From assembly GCA_012845835.1 (NCBI GenBank), contig JABAKD010000023.1:17476751-17540750 (forward strand): 64,000 nucleotides of DNA. The letters are read 5' to 3'. This document shows positions 44,708-54,929 of the stretch, one piece after another. The position numbers and the translations under genes were made by a program. Position 1 is the stretch's first letter. The number at the start of each line of letters is the position of its first letter. The notes beneath the pieces are model-generated. The model did no database searches. It was not told the DNA's origin and was given only the letters and a program-made list of their open reading frames with translations. Source of the stretch: Undaria pinnatifida. Taxonomy: Eukaryota > Sar > Phaeophyceae > Laminariales > Alariaceae.

Positions 44708-45545
44708 CATGGTGTGTTTGACCACAAGGACCCACAGAAAAATGCGTTGGATTGCTGTTGGTTGAAACGTACATGGTGTGTTTGAACCCAACGACCCGCA
44801 GACAAACGCGTTGGATTGCTGTTGGTTGAAACGTCAGCGATATTATCGCAATTCGATCACATAAAGCAGCAGGAAGAAAAAAAAACGTTTCAGCAGCAGG
44901 CGGTTGGTGTGTCAACTGAATATGGCTTCACGTCACGTTGGGCGCAGACCAATTCATATATGCTGTAAGTTGACCACACAAACCGCTCCACATTACTGCT
45001 GTTGGGTGAGTCGTGATATCATACTGCTGTTGGGTGAGCCGTGATGTCATACTACACCTATTATTGCAATGGAGTTCATACGTTGCGGCAAGGCGTCGCA
45101 AAAACATTGCACGTAAAAGGTATCGCTCATCCCGAGCAACTGAAAAATTATTGCTAATACCTATCGCGCTTTCGCGGTGGGGTGCAAATTAAAAATTTCA
45201 GATCGACGTGCACGTGCACGATAAATATTATGTGGCATACTGAACGAGTGATTCCCCATGCGGACTGTTGGGTGAGAGATAATCATCACAGCCAAACGAT
45301 CGTACGCACACGAAAAATATTATGTAGCATAATGAACAAGTGACTCCCCATCCATGCGGACTGCTGGGTGAGAGATAATCTTTACAGCCAAACGATCGAC
45401 TCGAGGGGTCTTGAGCGCGAACGCAACTATATAATATGGCAATATGAATGGATGACTTCCGCCCGCATTGTTGGGTGAGAGAAAACTTCACAGCCAAACG
45501 CTCGAAACGTCTTGAGCGTGGATACTTGTAGATAGTCAACCGCAA
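44708..45545 (+). repeat. Leader repeats of Ngaro-2
   Basis: A 65-bp unit ending 'GTTGGATTGCTGTTGGTTGA' occurs twice (44708-44833). A 29-bp unit 'CTGCTGTTGGGTGAGtCGTG' occurs twice near 44995-45050. Three 'TTGGGTGAGAGA...CACAGCCAAACG' units follow at about 45269, 45368 and 45472, homologous to the Ngaro-1 leader units. Confidence 0.8.
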
Positions 45546-45913
45546 GGGCAGAAATTGCGTCTTGTTGGGTAAAAGAAAGTGAGTGGCATATTTCACAGGA
45601 GCAGGTACATGCATACATGTGATTTCGACGTCGTGGCAAGACGACGATGGAATAGAAGTACCATTGCATTTCTCGATATGGTTTACCCTGTGTTGGTGGT
45701 AATGGTTGTCAGACAGGAAATGTAAGTATTATTGCGGATACCCCTTGCGTGGTTGTGATAGGGCGCAATAATATATTATATTCTGAATCGAATTGACTGA
45801 CTTCCTCGGTGAAACACCAGTTCGCAAACAACGCAGTGGTGACAATCGAGCAATTCGCCGGATAAGCAAAGGAGTACATACACGAATATGATATGCGTGC
45901 GCTTATTTCCACG

Positions 45914-47105
45914 ATGAGCGGCAAGTCGAGTGGTGCGAGCAGCCGGTGGGTTGGTGCTAGCAGCAACACGGGCGAACGTTCAGTCCGTCAAGCTGAATAT
46001 GCTGTGCACCGCGAGGCGGTTAACGATCGTTTTGACGCGATCGAGGCCGGTGCGGCTGAGAATGGGGGGCGGCTCGAAAATATTGAGGATATGCCCGGAC
46101 ACCTTCAAAATGGGCTGAATGCCATCCAAGCCAACCAAGACGCTGACGAGCCGAACAGTGATCAGGGGCAGCATAACGGTGCGGCTTTCGCCCGCGGAAG
46201 CATGCCGGATAAGTTCTGGCTGAAGGAAAGGATCACGACTTGGAAGAACCCCAACCTTCGAGCGTTTTGCATCCTTTGTAGTGAGACGCCAAAAGGGTGT
46301 GACTTGTCGAGGGTCCAGCTGCAAAGGGTATTTAAGAACACCGCCCTAGCATCTTCTGCGGTAGTGGAACAGGTCAACGCCTTAGCAGGGCTTGATGTCA
46401 CCGCGTTTATTCCGCGTGGGGCGGAACCGGGCACTGCTGGCACCATCGACATCGAAAAGAAGGTCGCCATTCTGGCGAAGGTGTTGCTTCTCGTCATCGG
46501 GCGGGACATTACTTCGGTGGGGGGAAAGGCGCGGGTGGAGAAGCTACGCGCGGCATTCCAGGACGGCGTCGACATGGTGACATTAAGCGATTCAAATGCC
46601 GGTCCACAAGGCGGGGATAGCCCGCTTCATCAACAAAAATCTCAAGGATTGGTCGACCGCGGTTCACGACAAAGCTCTCTCCACGAAGACTAAATAGCAC
46701 GAGCGGCCGGGGATCGACGAATTGCCAGCAGCGGTGGTTCCCACCTGGGCGAAGCTTGGCGCCTACATTAACGCTGGTGGGCTGGAGCACGGCGACATTC
46801 ACAAGGAAATGGTCGTGCCTCATGAAAAAGGAGGGCGTGCGTACGTGTGCGCAGGGATGAAGACGCCGCTCAGCGTCCGTACTTCGGTTGGGCCTCCCGG
46901 CGGGGATGCCGGTTCGAGCGAAAGGGAAGTCCGTGCAAGTACCGCAACGACCCGGTCGACACACCCGGGAAAAGGAGGGAAGCGGAGGAGGCGCCAGTGG
47001 GGCCGCACACAAGAAAACCAAGGCTGGCGTTCGCACGGTACCGAGCGCTTCCGCATCGGGAGACGGAGACGGGAGCGGAAAAGGTGGAAACTCTGCTAAA
47101 TCGTC
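45914..47105 (+). pseudogene. Ngaro-2 Gag-like protein (broken, finger mutated)
   Basis: I choose ATG 45914 ('MSGKSSGASSRW') because it aligns with the Ngaro-1 start. The first 230 codons are open: 'EYAVHREAVNDRFDAIEAGA', 'SETPKGCDLSRVQLQRVFK', 'PRGAEPGTAGT' and 'LLLVIGRDITSVGGKARVEK'. A frameshift falls near 46600, and a TAG at about 46694 replaces the TGG (Trp) of Ngaro-1. The C-terminal finger reads 'PYFGWASRRGCRF' and 'CKYRND', so the first Cys is Tyr and the last ligand is Asn. The CCCH finger has therefore lost two of four ligands. The product probably no longer binds RNA normally. Confidence 0.85.
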
Positions 47106-47189
47106 CAAGGGTGACGACGAATAGGGGTGCAGGCTCCGTCAGCTGGCGAGGCCAACTTCGGCGACCGAACGAGCTCGGGGTTCAGCGGA

Positions 47190-48300
47190 TGACGCGCAGC
47201 TTGTACGGCCGAGGTTGGCGTCATTTTCTCAACCAGGAGCAAAACCTGGGGAAAGCGCGTGCAGATATTTGTACAGGACTGCTGGGCACCAGTACCTCCG
47301 TCGCGCAGTTGCGAGATCGTCTGAAAGAACTTACGCATCGGGTTTCCGGTCTTGGTGCACTTTTCGCGTGTTAATCGCGCAGGGCCGGTATCTGCGACCG
47401 TGCGAGTCGGAGGAGAGCAATGTGTGGGCTTTGATTGATTTTGCTGCTTGGTGTTGTGCGTCACACGAAAATCAAGCCGGAACTATTTCGAGTAAGCTAG
47501 TTGCGATTCAATATTTCCGTTGGTTTGATGTTGGCATCGAGCTGTCGATCCGGTCGCCGTTGATCAATAGTGTATTGCGAGGTATCTCGCGATCGCATAC
47601 ATTGGCGGGAACACGGCCACGGGTTCGGGTCCCTATACGTGGGATGTGTTGATGAAGGGGCAGGAACTGATACCTTGCTGGGGTTCTGGGGGTAGAGTGC
47701 TTTGGCCATGTTTGGGCATGAGCTTTTTTTTTCTTCGTCAGGTCAGATGAGGTATTTGCTAATGGCTCAAGTGTGGTAAACCCAGCGCATTGTCTCACGC
47801 GAAGTGATGTTGCGTTCTTTTCTGGCAACAGACAGTTAAGGCGTCTTCAATGGAGTGATGCCGATCGGGTTGAGATGCGATTACGCGGCCATGAAGGCGA
47901 CTAGGCTCAAGTTGGAAGCATCATTGTACGTACCCGAAGCGAGGTTCGTGGCCCGTGTTCTGAGTTGGGTGAGGGTGGCGGAGCCGTTGCTCTTATGGTA
48001 GCACTACTGTCATGTTTTGCAGCTATACCTGAACAAGCGCCACTTTCCTCGTACCGTTCAGGGAGGCAAGTAGGAGTGTGGGGAAATGGTCAGGCGTTAC
48101 GAGCGTTGAGAGAGGTAGTTGGAAAGTCGGGGCGTCAACCCGAAGAGTACGCTTTGCACTCGCTGAGGATAGGAAGTGCCTCGATGCTTGCAGCTGGAGG
48201 TGACGTGTCGGAACGACTCGTACTGTGAGAAGGGAGGTGGAAGTCGGATGCATATAAGGTGTACACCCGGAATAATGCGGACGATGCGGGACAGGTGTCT
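47190..48300 (+). pseudogene. Ngaro-2 tyrosine recombinase (broken)
   Basis: Pieces in order: 'NLGKARADICTGLLGTSTSV', 'EESNVWALIDFAAWC', 'SKLVAIQYFRWFDVGIEL', 'LRGISRSHTLAGTRPRVRVP' and 'YALHSLRIGSASMLAAGG'. The H-x2-R motif of tyrosine recombinases lies at His 48157 and Arg 48166. A TGA at 48226 stands where Ngaro-1 has CGA (Arg), and after it 'EGRWKSDAYKVYTRNN' holds the likely nucleophile Tyr at 48262. The catalytic residues are thus still present in the DNA, but frameshifts near 47370 and 47650 and this stop break the protein. Confidence 0.85.
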
Positions 48301-48392
48301 CGTAAACTAGCAGCTGGCAAGGGTTTGCAAAGACAGCCAGGTCAAGATACTGTATGGGGTAAACTGTAGAAGTCTCGGAGTAACCTCGGTTG

Positions 48393-48614
48393 CGGAGGAG
48401 TCAATGGTGTTGGACCATTCGATGTCTCAGTCGTCCGATAATTCGCACAGTAGAACCCAGACAGTGGAAAGAGGGAGATGTGTTTATGAGCAAAGACATG
48501 TGGGTATGAGGCGGAGTTTGATGCTGCGGTGGACATGTTAGCCAGCTGCTCTCCCTCACAAGCCACAGAAAATGACGATATACAACGCTATTCAAAAGAT
48601 ATATACAACAATGC
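48393..48614 (+). repeat. B1 repeat of Ngaro-2
   Basis: Matches 49034-49255 at high identity: 'CGGAGGAGTCAATGGTG', 'TCTCAGTCGTCCGATAATTC' and 'GCACAGTAGAACCCAGACAG'. Abuts A2 directly. Confidence 0.9.
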
Positions 48615-48882
48615 GAAATATTATTTGCAATCGGGAACCGATAAGAATAATATGTGGTTTGTTGTTCTGGAGAGAATTCGGCGTTATGGTTCATATTCTC
48701 TGGCGGAAAACGAAGTACGTAGCTCACTTTGACTGCAGCAGCTGGCATTGTTTGGTGGATCGCGCTTGTGGGGAAACCAAGAGGATACCGCGCGGGACGG
48801 TGCTGGCAGACTGCGAACAGAGAGAGCTGTTGTTTAAAACTGGACAGCGGTCGCTCGCTGGACCAGATAATTCGTGATTCTC
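48615..48882 (+). repeat. A2 repeat of Ngaro-2
   Basis: A direct copy of A1 (43882-44170), lying between B1 and B2. Followed by about 150 bp of unmatched sequence before B2. Confidence 0.9.
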
Positions 48883-49033
48883 CCGCCCACCCACCCTTTT
48901 TCTTTCGATGGTGAGGAGATGGAGACCTTATGAGGATGTAGGTACTATTCTCGTATAACTGAGGGCATATGTACTTATTTTATTTTATTTTTCAGTGGCA
49001 TGCGAGGGTTTATACCATGGTATAAGTTTTTCT

Positions 49034-49255
49034 CGGAGGAGTCAATGGTGCTGGGCCATTCGGTGTCTCAGTCGTCCGATAATTCGCACAGTAGAACCCA
49101 GACAGTGGAGGGAGGGAGATGTGTCTATGAGCAAAGACATGTGAGTATGAGACAGAGTTGGATACTGCGGTAGACATGTTCGCCAGCTGCTCTCCCTCCC
49201 AAGCCACAGAAAATGATACTATACAACGCAATTCGAAAAAGATATACAACAAACA
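49034..49255 (+). repeat. B2 repeat of Ngaro-2
   Basis: The second B copy. It ends 'AAGATATACAACAA', matching the end of B1, and marks the right end of the element. Confidence 0.9.
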
Positions 49256-49782
49256 ATCGGATATTAAATACACATCAACGTATGTATGTGCTTATTTAAA
49301 TATATACAAGCCATGAATTGACGCATGCTACGGTAGTGGTGAACAAACTCGTTTTTAGTCATCCTCACTTGAGGACCTCTTATGCCCACCCAACAACGGG
49401 TTTGGAGACAAAATACAGTGCTACCCGAAGAACAATCAATCCCCTGTCGTATATACGTGGGAATACAACAAAACATTCTGCAAAAGCAAGAACAAGATCT
49501 GACGATTTTGGGTTCAGGAGCCCAAATATTCAAAAAAACGTTCAATCCAAAACGTGCTACCTCTATCGTAGCAGGCGTCATCACATATCGACACCACCTG
49601 AAAAACAGCACAGAATGCGTATATACGTCTTATCATACTTTTGATGCAACGACATAACACGGTACGATGTCGTAGCTACAAACAAGGGTTGCGCCCGGGA
49701 ACGCTTTATCTGCGTTAGCTTCTCAGCAAACTTCCCCATCACCGCCGTCATTTGAACAAATAATTCCTTGTTGACCTTAGCT
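49256..49782. other. No intact gene; frame-shifted tail of the next coding fragment
   Basis: On the minus strand 49660-49815 continues coding-like sequence in another frame ('NEAKVNKELFVQMTAVMGKF', 'AEKLTQIKRSRAQP'). The rest is unassigned. Confidence 0.45.
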
Positions 49783-50188
49783 TCATTTGGCCTTCGCTTC
49801 ACCGGCTCTGGTGTTGGCATCGACGATTAACACCTTGCTCTTGTTGACTTCGGCGTCAGGTTCCTTGTCTGCCACTGCAAGACGCTTTGCTTTCTCGTCC
49901 GGGTCAAAGGTTTGTGATTCCATCAGTTGGAGCGTCGCCTCTGAATTGGCTTTACTCGCATCAGCCTGCTTCTCACCTGATTTAGCCGCAGTTTCTGCTA
50001 TCGCTAGGTTTCTCTCTTTAGTCTCGTCGGACTCAACCTGGCTAGCAAAATAGGTAGCTACGGACTCGTCGAGAGTAACGGTGATCGGCGCTGATGGACG
50101 TTTAGCAGTGGGTGATTTCTCGTCGTCAATTGAAAATGAGTTGCTCGTCGAGGACGTGGATCCTGAACCAGAATCCTCCGCTTTTTCC
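49783..50188 (-). CDS. Hypothetical charged helical protein fragment
   Basis: The open frame begins after a possible 3' splice site (GGTGCCAG|GAA at 50188) and ends at TGA 49783. It contains a Ser-rich start ('SGSGSTSSTSNSFSIDDEKS'), then 'PITVTLDESVATYFASQ' and a Glu/Lys/Ala-rich helix ('KERNLAIAETAAKSGEKQAD'). Coding-like sequence resumes in another frame further left, so either an intron or a frameshift lies near 49800. It resembles the tails of Myb/SANT-like proteins. No catalytic domain is visible. Confidence 0.4.
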
Positions 50189-51339
50189 TGGCACCGGATT
50201 CACTAGGCTTCGACGCCAGAGCATACACCTATATCGGTGAAACGATGAGCATCGGTCAAGGGCGAGGAGATGCGACATGATTGTGTCGTCATAAATATGG
50301 GATGGCGTGCTTTTTGGAAGGTCGTTGGTTTGAAGTCGTTGTCGGAGACTCAAGCTCCGCGGGTGACGGCATGACAAAGAGAGCAAGGCTTTTTGCCATG
50401 TTGCAAAATAATAAGAGCTTACGTGTGCGTTCAACATCGCCGTAGAAAACAGTAATACTGCGTACTTCATAAATGAATATATATGCAACGTGCATGCGCA
50501 TGAGAAAAAGGGCGGTAACGTTGTCCATATCATATACTACCATGTGGGATACAGAATTGAAATCGGATATTTTCACGTAAGTCATTTTCAACGGTCGAGC
50601 AGTTTCGATAAAGTATATGTACTACGAAGTACATGTAATGCCGCAATTTGTCATTTCGACGGACAAGGCACCTTCTGAAAGGGTATGGGTTGGGGATAGG
50701 GTTTAGGCGAGAGTTTCGAGCGCATTAAAAATATATATCGTATCATACCACTGGAAGCACACCGGAGTCACTCAACATTCCCCGAATCCTATATTAAAAC
50801 CCTACTACTTTTTTATATCGTTGAAAAGGTGGCTCATCAAGTGCGGAGACAAACGAAATCAGCTGCATGCCCATAGCAACAGTTTATAGGGAAGACGTAC
50901 GGACTGCAGCACGAACATCGCGTCCAATGCGAGACCGATCGCGACATAACCGTCACTTCGAGTTTGCGCAATCTCGCACGCTTCTGTAGAAGCTGGGTTT
51001 GCAATAATCGGCCATGCACATGCACCACAAACAATCACACAAACGACAACGGGCTGGAGCAGCGAGAGACTGGCAGATGGGCGTACTAATAACATAGTGA
51101 ATGCGTGTACACACCCCTCAAAAGAAGAGGGCTTTATAACAAGAAACGCGGTCTCGTCTGTTATAACCAGCTTATATAACGAAAAAAATACAGCCGGGAT
51201 TTTTTTTTTTCCGACGAACGATATCGGACCCCTGGAATATAACAAGGTGTAACGTGTAACGATTTATTTTGAAGACCATCCTGTCGGTGCCAAGCTACTA
51301 CTGTAGTATAGTACAAATAGTATGTAACGTGTCTCAACC
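50189..51339. other. No gene recognised
   Basis: Short open frames without motifs. Confidence 0.5.
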
Positions 51340-51652
51340 AAAATAAACCGACCTTCTCGGCCCGCTCCTGCTGGGCCTCCTCGTTGGCAGCTACTTCGGT
51401 GTTAGTTTTGGCAGCATTCTCCTCGGCCTCGTCTTCCTGCTGCAAGCAGGTGTTCGAGGCGCTGTGCGTTGCGTTGACCACAACCTCTCTCACGCCACTC
51501 GTGAAGTCTCCACTTTTCACCTCCAGGCGGCGAGCCATCATCATCTCCTTGTACTTGACGCGGCACCCACATCCCGTGACACTTCCGGGAAACGCAAAAT
51601 CTGGGACGGTGGACACCGTCGACGCCAAGTCATCCCAGGCAGCACAAAGCTT
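51340..51652 (-). pseudogene. Myb/SANT-like DNA-binding fragment with coiled-coil tail
   Basis: Reading starts abruptly at 51652 with 'KLCAAWDDLASTVSTVPDF', then 'SVTGCGCRVKYKEMMMARRL' and 'KSG'. The spaced Trp and hydrophobic pattern followed by a basic helix fits the Myb/SANT-like domain used by transposase partners and gag-like proteins. A Glu/Ala-rich helix follows ('EDEAEENAAKTNTEVAANEE', 'AQQERAEK'). The N-terminal half of the domain is missing, because the frame runs straight into the tail of family C at 51655. An insertion probably truncated it. Confidence 0.5.
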
Positions 51653-51654
51653 TT

Positions 51655-51815
51655 TTTAATTATTATTATCCTCCAGCGGATGGGGAAAAATAAAGCTTTA
51701 GCTCACCACACTTCCACGTATTTTCATACGCGTCGTGTGTCGATTTAACTCAGTTACTTTCGCAGCCCAACGCTAGCTGGCGTACCCTTCGGATCCCATT
51801 GTAGGTATAGCGTCA
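51655..51815 (-). repeat. Retroposon family C, copy 2
   Basis: Nearly identical to 14320-14470. On the minus strand it ends 'GGAGGATAATAATAATT' plus A7, so its tail is trinucleotide-like here and poly(A) in copy 1. It abuts the truncated Myb-like frame. Confidence 0.85.
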
Positions 51816-52794
51816 GCTGTCCCTATCAGTGGTCTTCGTTACAACCCCGGCAGCGCAAGCTGCCGCTGTATACGGATGCGTGTGTATGTCGACCCGGCCT
51901 GTCCCCTCAGCTTAACGCCGTTGGTGTACTTCGCCAGAAATGGTTTCTCAACCACCATCTGAAAAAAGAGAAACACATACGGAGCGGGATGAGTGAAAGC
52001 ATGACAGACTTTCTGATATGGAACGATCGTGCGCAGCTGCAACACAGACGCTGCTATAAGCGCGAGTAGTATGCCAATGGCATCGCGTCTGCCTACATCT
52101 ATGCGCAGAACCCCTTTATACAGGACAAATGCAAGGCAGGAAAGTACTAAATCAATTTGCGCAGTCAGCATAATAAATGATCTGCCGTATTACCAAGCAA
52201 GAGTTAGTAGCAGTCAGCAGCAGAAGCAGTGGCAAGGAGTACCTGGTAGATACTAGGTAGCTGCAGCATCCACGGCAGAGCAGCGGCAGACGTAGCATAC
52301 GACTAGGGTATCGACGACGAAATACAGCTGCCACTCTATTTGAAAGCACAGCGGTAAGCTATCAACGCTAGACATCAGGTTCGGGTGAGCAGCGGTAGAT
52401 CGATTGGAGTGGAGCGTACTCGCTTTCCGGGGCCGTAGCTTCGACACCGCTGCAGCAGTAGCGGCAGCAGTATAACATTTGGACAGCAGCAGACGCGCAT
52501 TTCGTCTGCGGGTTTGTGTCCTGCAAGGGGCAATCTACCACGCGACATAGCAGAAGAAGCCACGACGCAGCTGCAGCAGCTTGCGAAAATATGCGAAGGC
52601 AAAGCAGCAGCACAGCAGCAGCAGTCGCAGCAGCAGTCGCACCTTCGATCGAGGCACACGACAAATGAAAGTCACGATACAACTGCCGTACCATATATAA
52701 AAATATATATGAAAAATGAACACACCATTTTAACGTATCAATGTACTTGAAATTAGAGAGGTATTTGGTCTGCAGGAGTTAAAAGTCAAAATTC
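51816..52794. other. No gene recognised; CAG-rich patch
   Basis: 52190-52280 and 52440-52640 are rich in GCAGCAG, giving spurious poly-Cys/Gln frames. No motif was seen. Confidence 0.5.
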
Positions 52795-52870
52795 GGCGTC
52801 CGTTCTGGTCTAGCATATCGGCCGGAATGATGGCTTGAGCGCTCTACCATAACCAACGCGCCAGCCGCAG
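52795..52870 (-). other. tRNA-like A-box fragment
   Basis: The minus strand reads 'GTTGGTTATGGTAGAGCGCT', similar to the D-arm of a tRNA, with no convincing T-arm. It is probably a degraded tRNA-derived retroposon. Confidence 0.3.
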
Positions 52871-52896
52871 AATATTTGATACCCGGCATGACCCAG

Positions 52897-53307
52897 TCAT
52901 GCTACTCCTAGAACCCGCTTCTCACCTGCAACATCAAGATGCGCTTTTTGTCGACGCTCCGTGGCCCGGGGTTTGCGCGCAACCGACTTGTTCTCCTCAG
53001 CTCCTGCTGCAAGCAGCTCCACGTCGCTGCAGGTCGGAGATGAGGACCTCTCGGTGCAAGCCTGTACATGACCAGGGTTCACGACGCTTAATCCAGCAAC
53101 CCCCCACTCTGTGGAGATGATCGAGGTCGAAGGGCAAATACCTGTGATGCCTGGAATCCCGCTGCGACCAACAGCTGCGCCGTGACCCACAGGCTGAGAT
53201 GACAGAGGTGGTATCAGAGGTGTTGCCATGGTGAGCTCTGCACAAACCTTGGTCTCCCTCTCTGAGCGAATCTGCGCCAGCAGCGCACCATCAGGGGCCG
53301 TGCTCAT
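52897..53307 (-). CDS. Hypothetical open frame, possible exon
   Basis: 136 codons starting 'MSTAPDGALLAQIRSERETK', with a low-complexity Pro/Ser/Gly middle and a basic end ('RKPRATERRQKAHLDVA'). After 'LDVA' the DNA reads TTGCAG|GTGAGAAG, a good 5' splice site, so this could be an exon whose partner lies to the left. No domain was recognised. It may also be chance coding. Confidence 0.3.
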   Translation of the reverse strand: MSTAPDGALLAQIRSERETKVCAELTMATPLIPPLSSQPVGHGAAVGRSGIPGITGICPSTSIISTEWGVAGLSVVNPGHVQACTERSSSPTCSDVELLAAGAEENKSVARKPRATERRQKAHLDVAGEKRVLGVA

Positions 53308-53569
53308 CGGACCGAGAAAGATTGAGAGAGGGGCGACCTGGTGTGCTGTGTAGTGTCGTCCGAGGATGGTGTGTACATAACGTTAAACGAACAAACTTCA
53401 TTTTTTATCTCGCCGAACATCCCCACTGCCCCCGTCAATTTTGAAGGCGTCGCCTGCAGAGTTTTGTTTACTTCCAACGCAAACAACCCAAATCTTGACA
53501 GAAAGGGAATTCTCTCTTTTTTAGAGGAAGGGAAATAGTTTCCGAATAACGTTTTTCGCAAACACTATC

Positions 53570-53770
53570 AATTCAGCATTTTTTTCCCTCATCGACTCGG
53601 GTCGAATTGTACCAATCCACGCTGCATGGCGCGCTCAGCAGTTAATTCTTTTTTTGGCATTTTGCTTACAAAGTCAAAATGTCACAACAGTGGGGATCGA
53701 ATTCAAGGACCAACGCTAGAAGTATTCGAGGGTAACCAATACACCACCGGGGCGACCGGCTACTTATAAA
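53570..53770 (-). repeat. tRNA-derived SINE family D, copy 2
   Basis: On the minus strand it has an A-box-like 'CGGTGGTGTATTGGTTA' and a B-box 'GAATTCGATCCCC', then 'TTTTGACTTTGTAAGCAAAA' and the body shared with 22375-22590 ('AATTCGACcCGAgTCGA' region). Confidence 0.75.
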
Positions 53771-54637
53771 GTAACGCGACTCAAATCATTTTAGAAGCCA
53801 GCGGTTGTGCGACTGGGAATCTTATGTGGAAGAGAGCTAGCTGGAGGTATCAACCGAGCCATGGGGACGCCGATTCGAGTGCAGTCCCAGGGAGTAGCGG
53901 CGTGATTCTACCCGCAGCTTTGGAGCAGCTGGAGCAGCTGGCTGATTCCAGAGGAGCGGAGTCCTACTGGGAGGAGTCACACAGAGACACGAGGTACGCT
54001 TGGCCCCAGCTTCTTCTACGCCTACGCCTCTTACGCACGGGCTGGCCCATTCTGGCGGGGATTTTCGTAGCAACCGCCAACCCACGTCTACCAACCAGAG
54101 AAACACGTGGCCCCTTTGGCAATCATTATTACAGCGTTTGAGGGAAACAAAGGGTGCCGAGATGCCAACAGAGAGACGTATAACCCTGTGTTGGTAGCAG
54201 GTGACATCGTCACTCACGAGGACGCCTTGTTGAGACATCGCATCCAGTTTACGTACTGGGATTCTTTAGTTGTTGTCGTTGTTGTTGTTCTCACATTGAC
54301 TCGCACAATCAAGTCCGTGGTCACAGGACAGGCTCCAGTCACTGGAGCTCAGGAATGCCCCTGGCAAAAACACACAAACCAAAGGTGGTATACGCATATA
54401 TCACATCTGACGCACTTCATGTCTCCGCCAGAAGCATATAAAAAGTGTACTCGGGAGTCAGCCTACGATGTGCCAGGCCCATACTGGTGCATACGTCTCA
54501 CTACTCGCGCCTGGAAAATCGACTACACCGCTTGCCACCCAAGAAAAACTACCACGTATATATTAAACGTAGTACGCATACGCACGCCAGACGAAAGTCA
54601 ATTGGAAAAAAGAAACAAAGAAAAGATAAGAAGAGAA
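53771..54637. other. No gene recognised
   Basis: Open frames of 100-240 codons overlap here, but they run into the GGAAA repeat and show no domain. Confidence 0.45.
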
Positions 54638-54719
54638 TGGAAGGAAAGGAAAGGAAAGGAAAGGAAAGGAAAGGAAAGGAAAGGAAAGGAAAGGAAAGGA
54701 AAGGAAAGGAAAGGAAAGA
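54638..54719 (+). repeat. (GGAAA)n microsatellite, about 16 units
   Basis: A regular pentanucleotide tract followed by degenerate A/G-rich sequence to about 54810. Confidence 0.95.
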
Positions 54720-54929
54720 AAGCGAAAAAGGAAAGGAAAAAAAAGCAAAGACAAGAAAAGCAAGAAAAGACAAGACAAAAAGAGGAAGCAAGCAAAGGAA
54801 AGTTAAAAAACGTCATACTGGCAGATCCTAGGAACTGACTAAAGACGGCATTGGGCATCACGTCCATCATCAATGGCACTGGGGAGATAATACAACAAGG
54901 CGAAGAAGTCAGGGCGGTCTTACGCTAAC

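Larger units (their letters stand above)
43882..49255 (+). mobile_element. Ngaro-2: split-direct-repeat element lacking RT/RNase H
   Basis: Layout: A1 (43882-44170), leader with repeats, Gag (45914-47105), tyrosine recombinase (47190-48300), B1 (48393-48614), A2 (48615-48882) and B2 (49034-49255). A1-internal-B1-A2-B2 is the split direct repeat architecture of Ngaro/PAT-type elements, and here it can be read directly. Compared with Ngaro-1, about 2.1 kb holding RT and RNase H is missing at about 47160-47215. It would need an autonomous partner to move. A 150-bp stretch between A2 and B2 is unmatched. Confidence 0.9.

Noticed and set aside
54107-54838. 243-codon frame ending in Lys/Glu-rich repeats
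   Set aside because: More than half is the GGAAA microsatellite, and the rest has no recognised domain.
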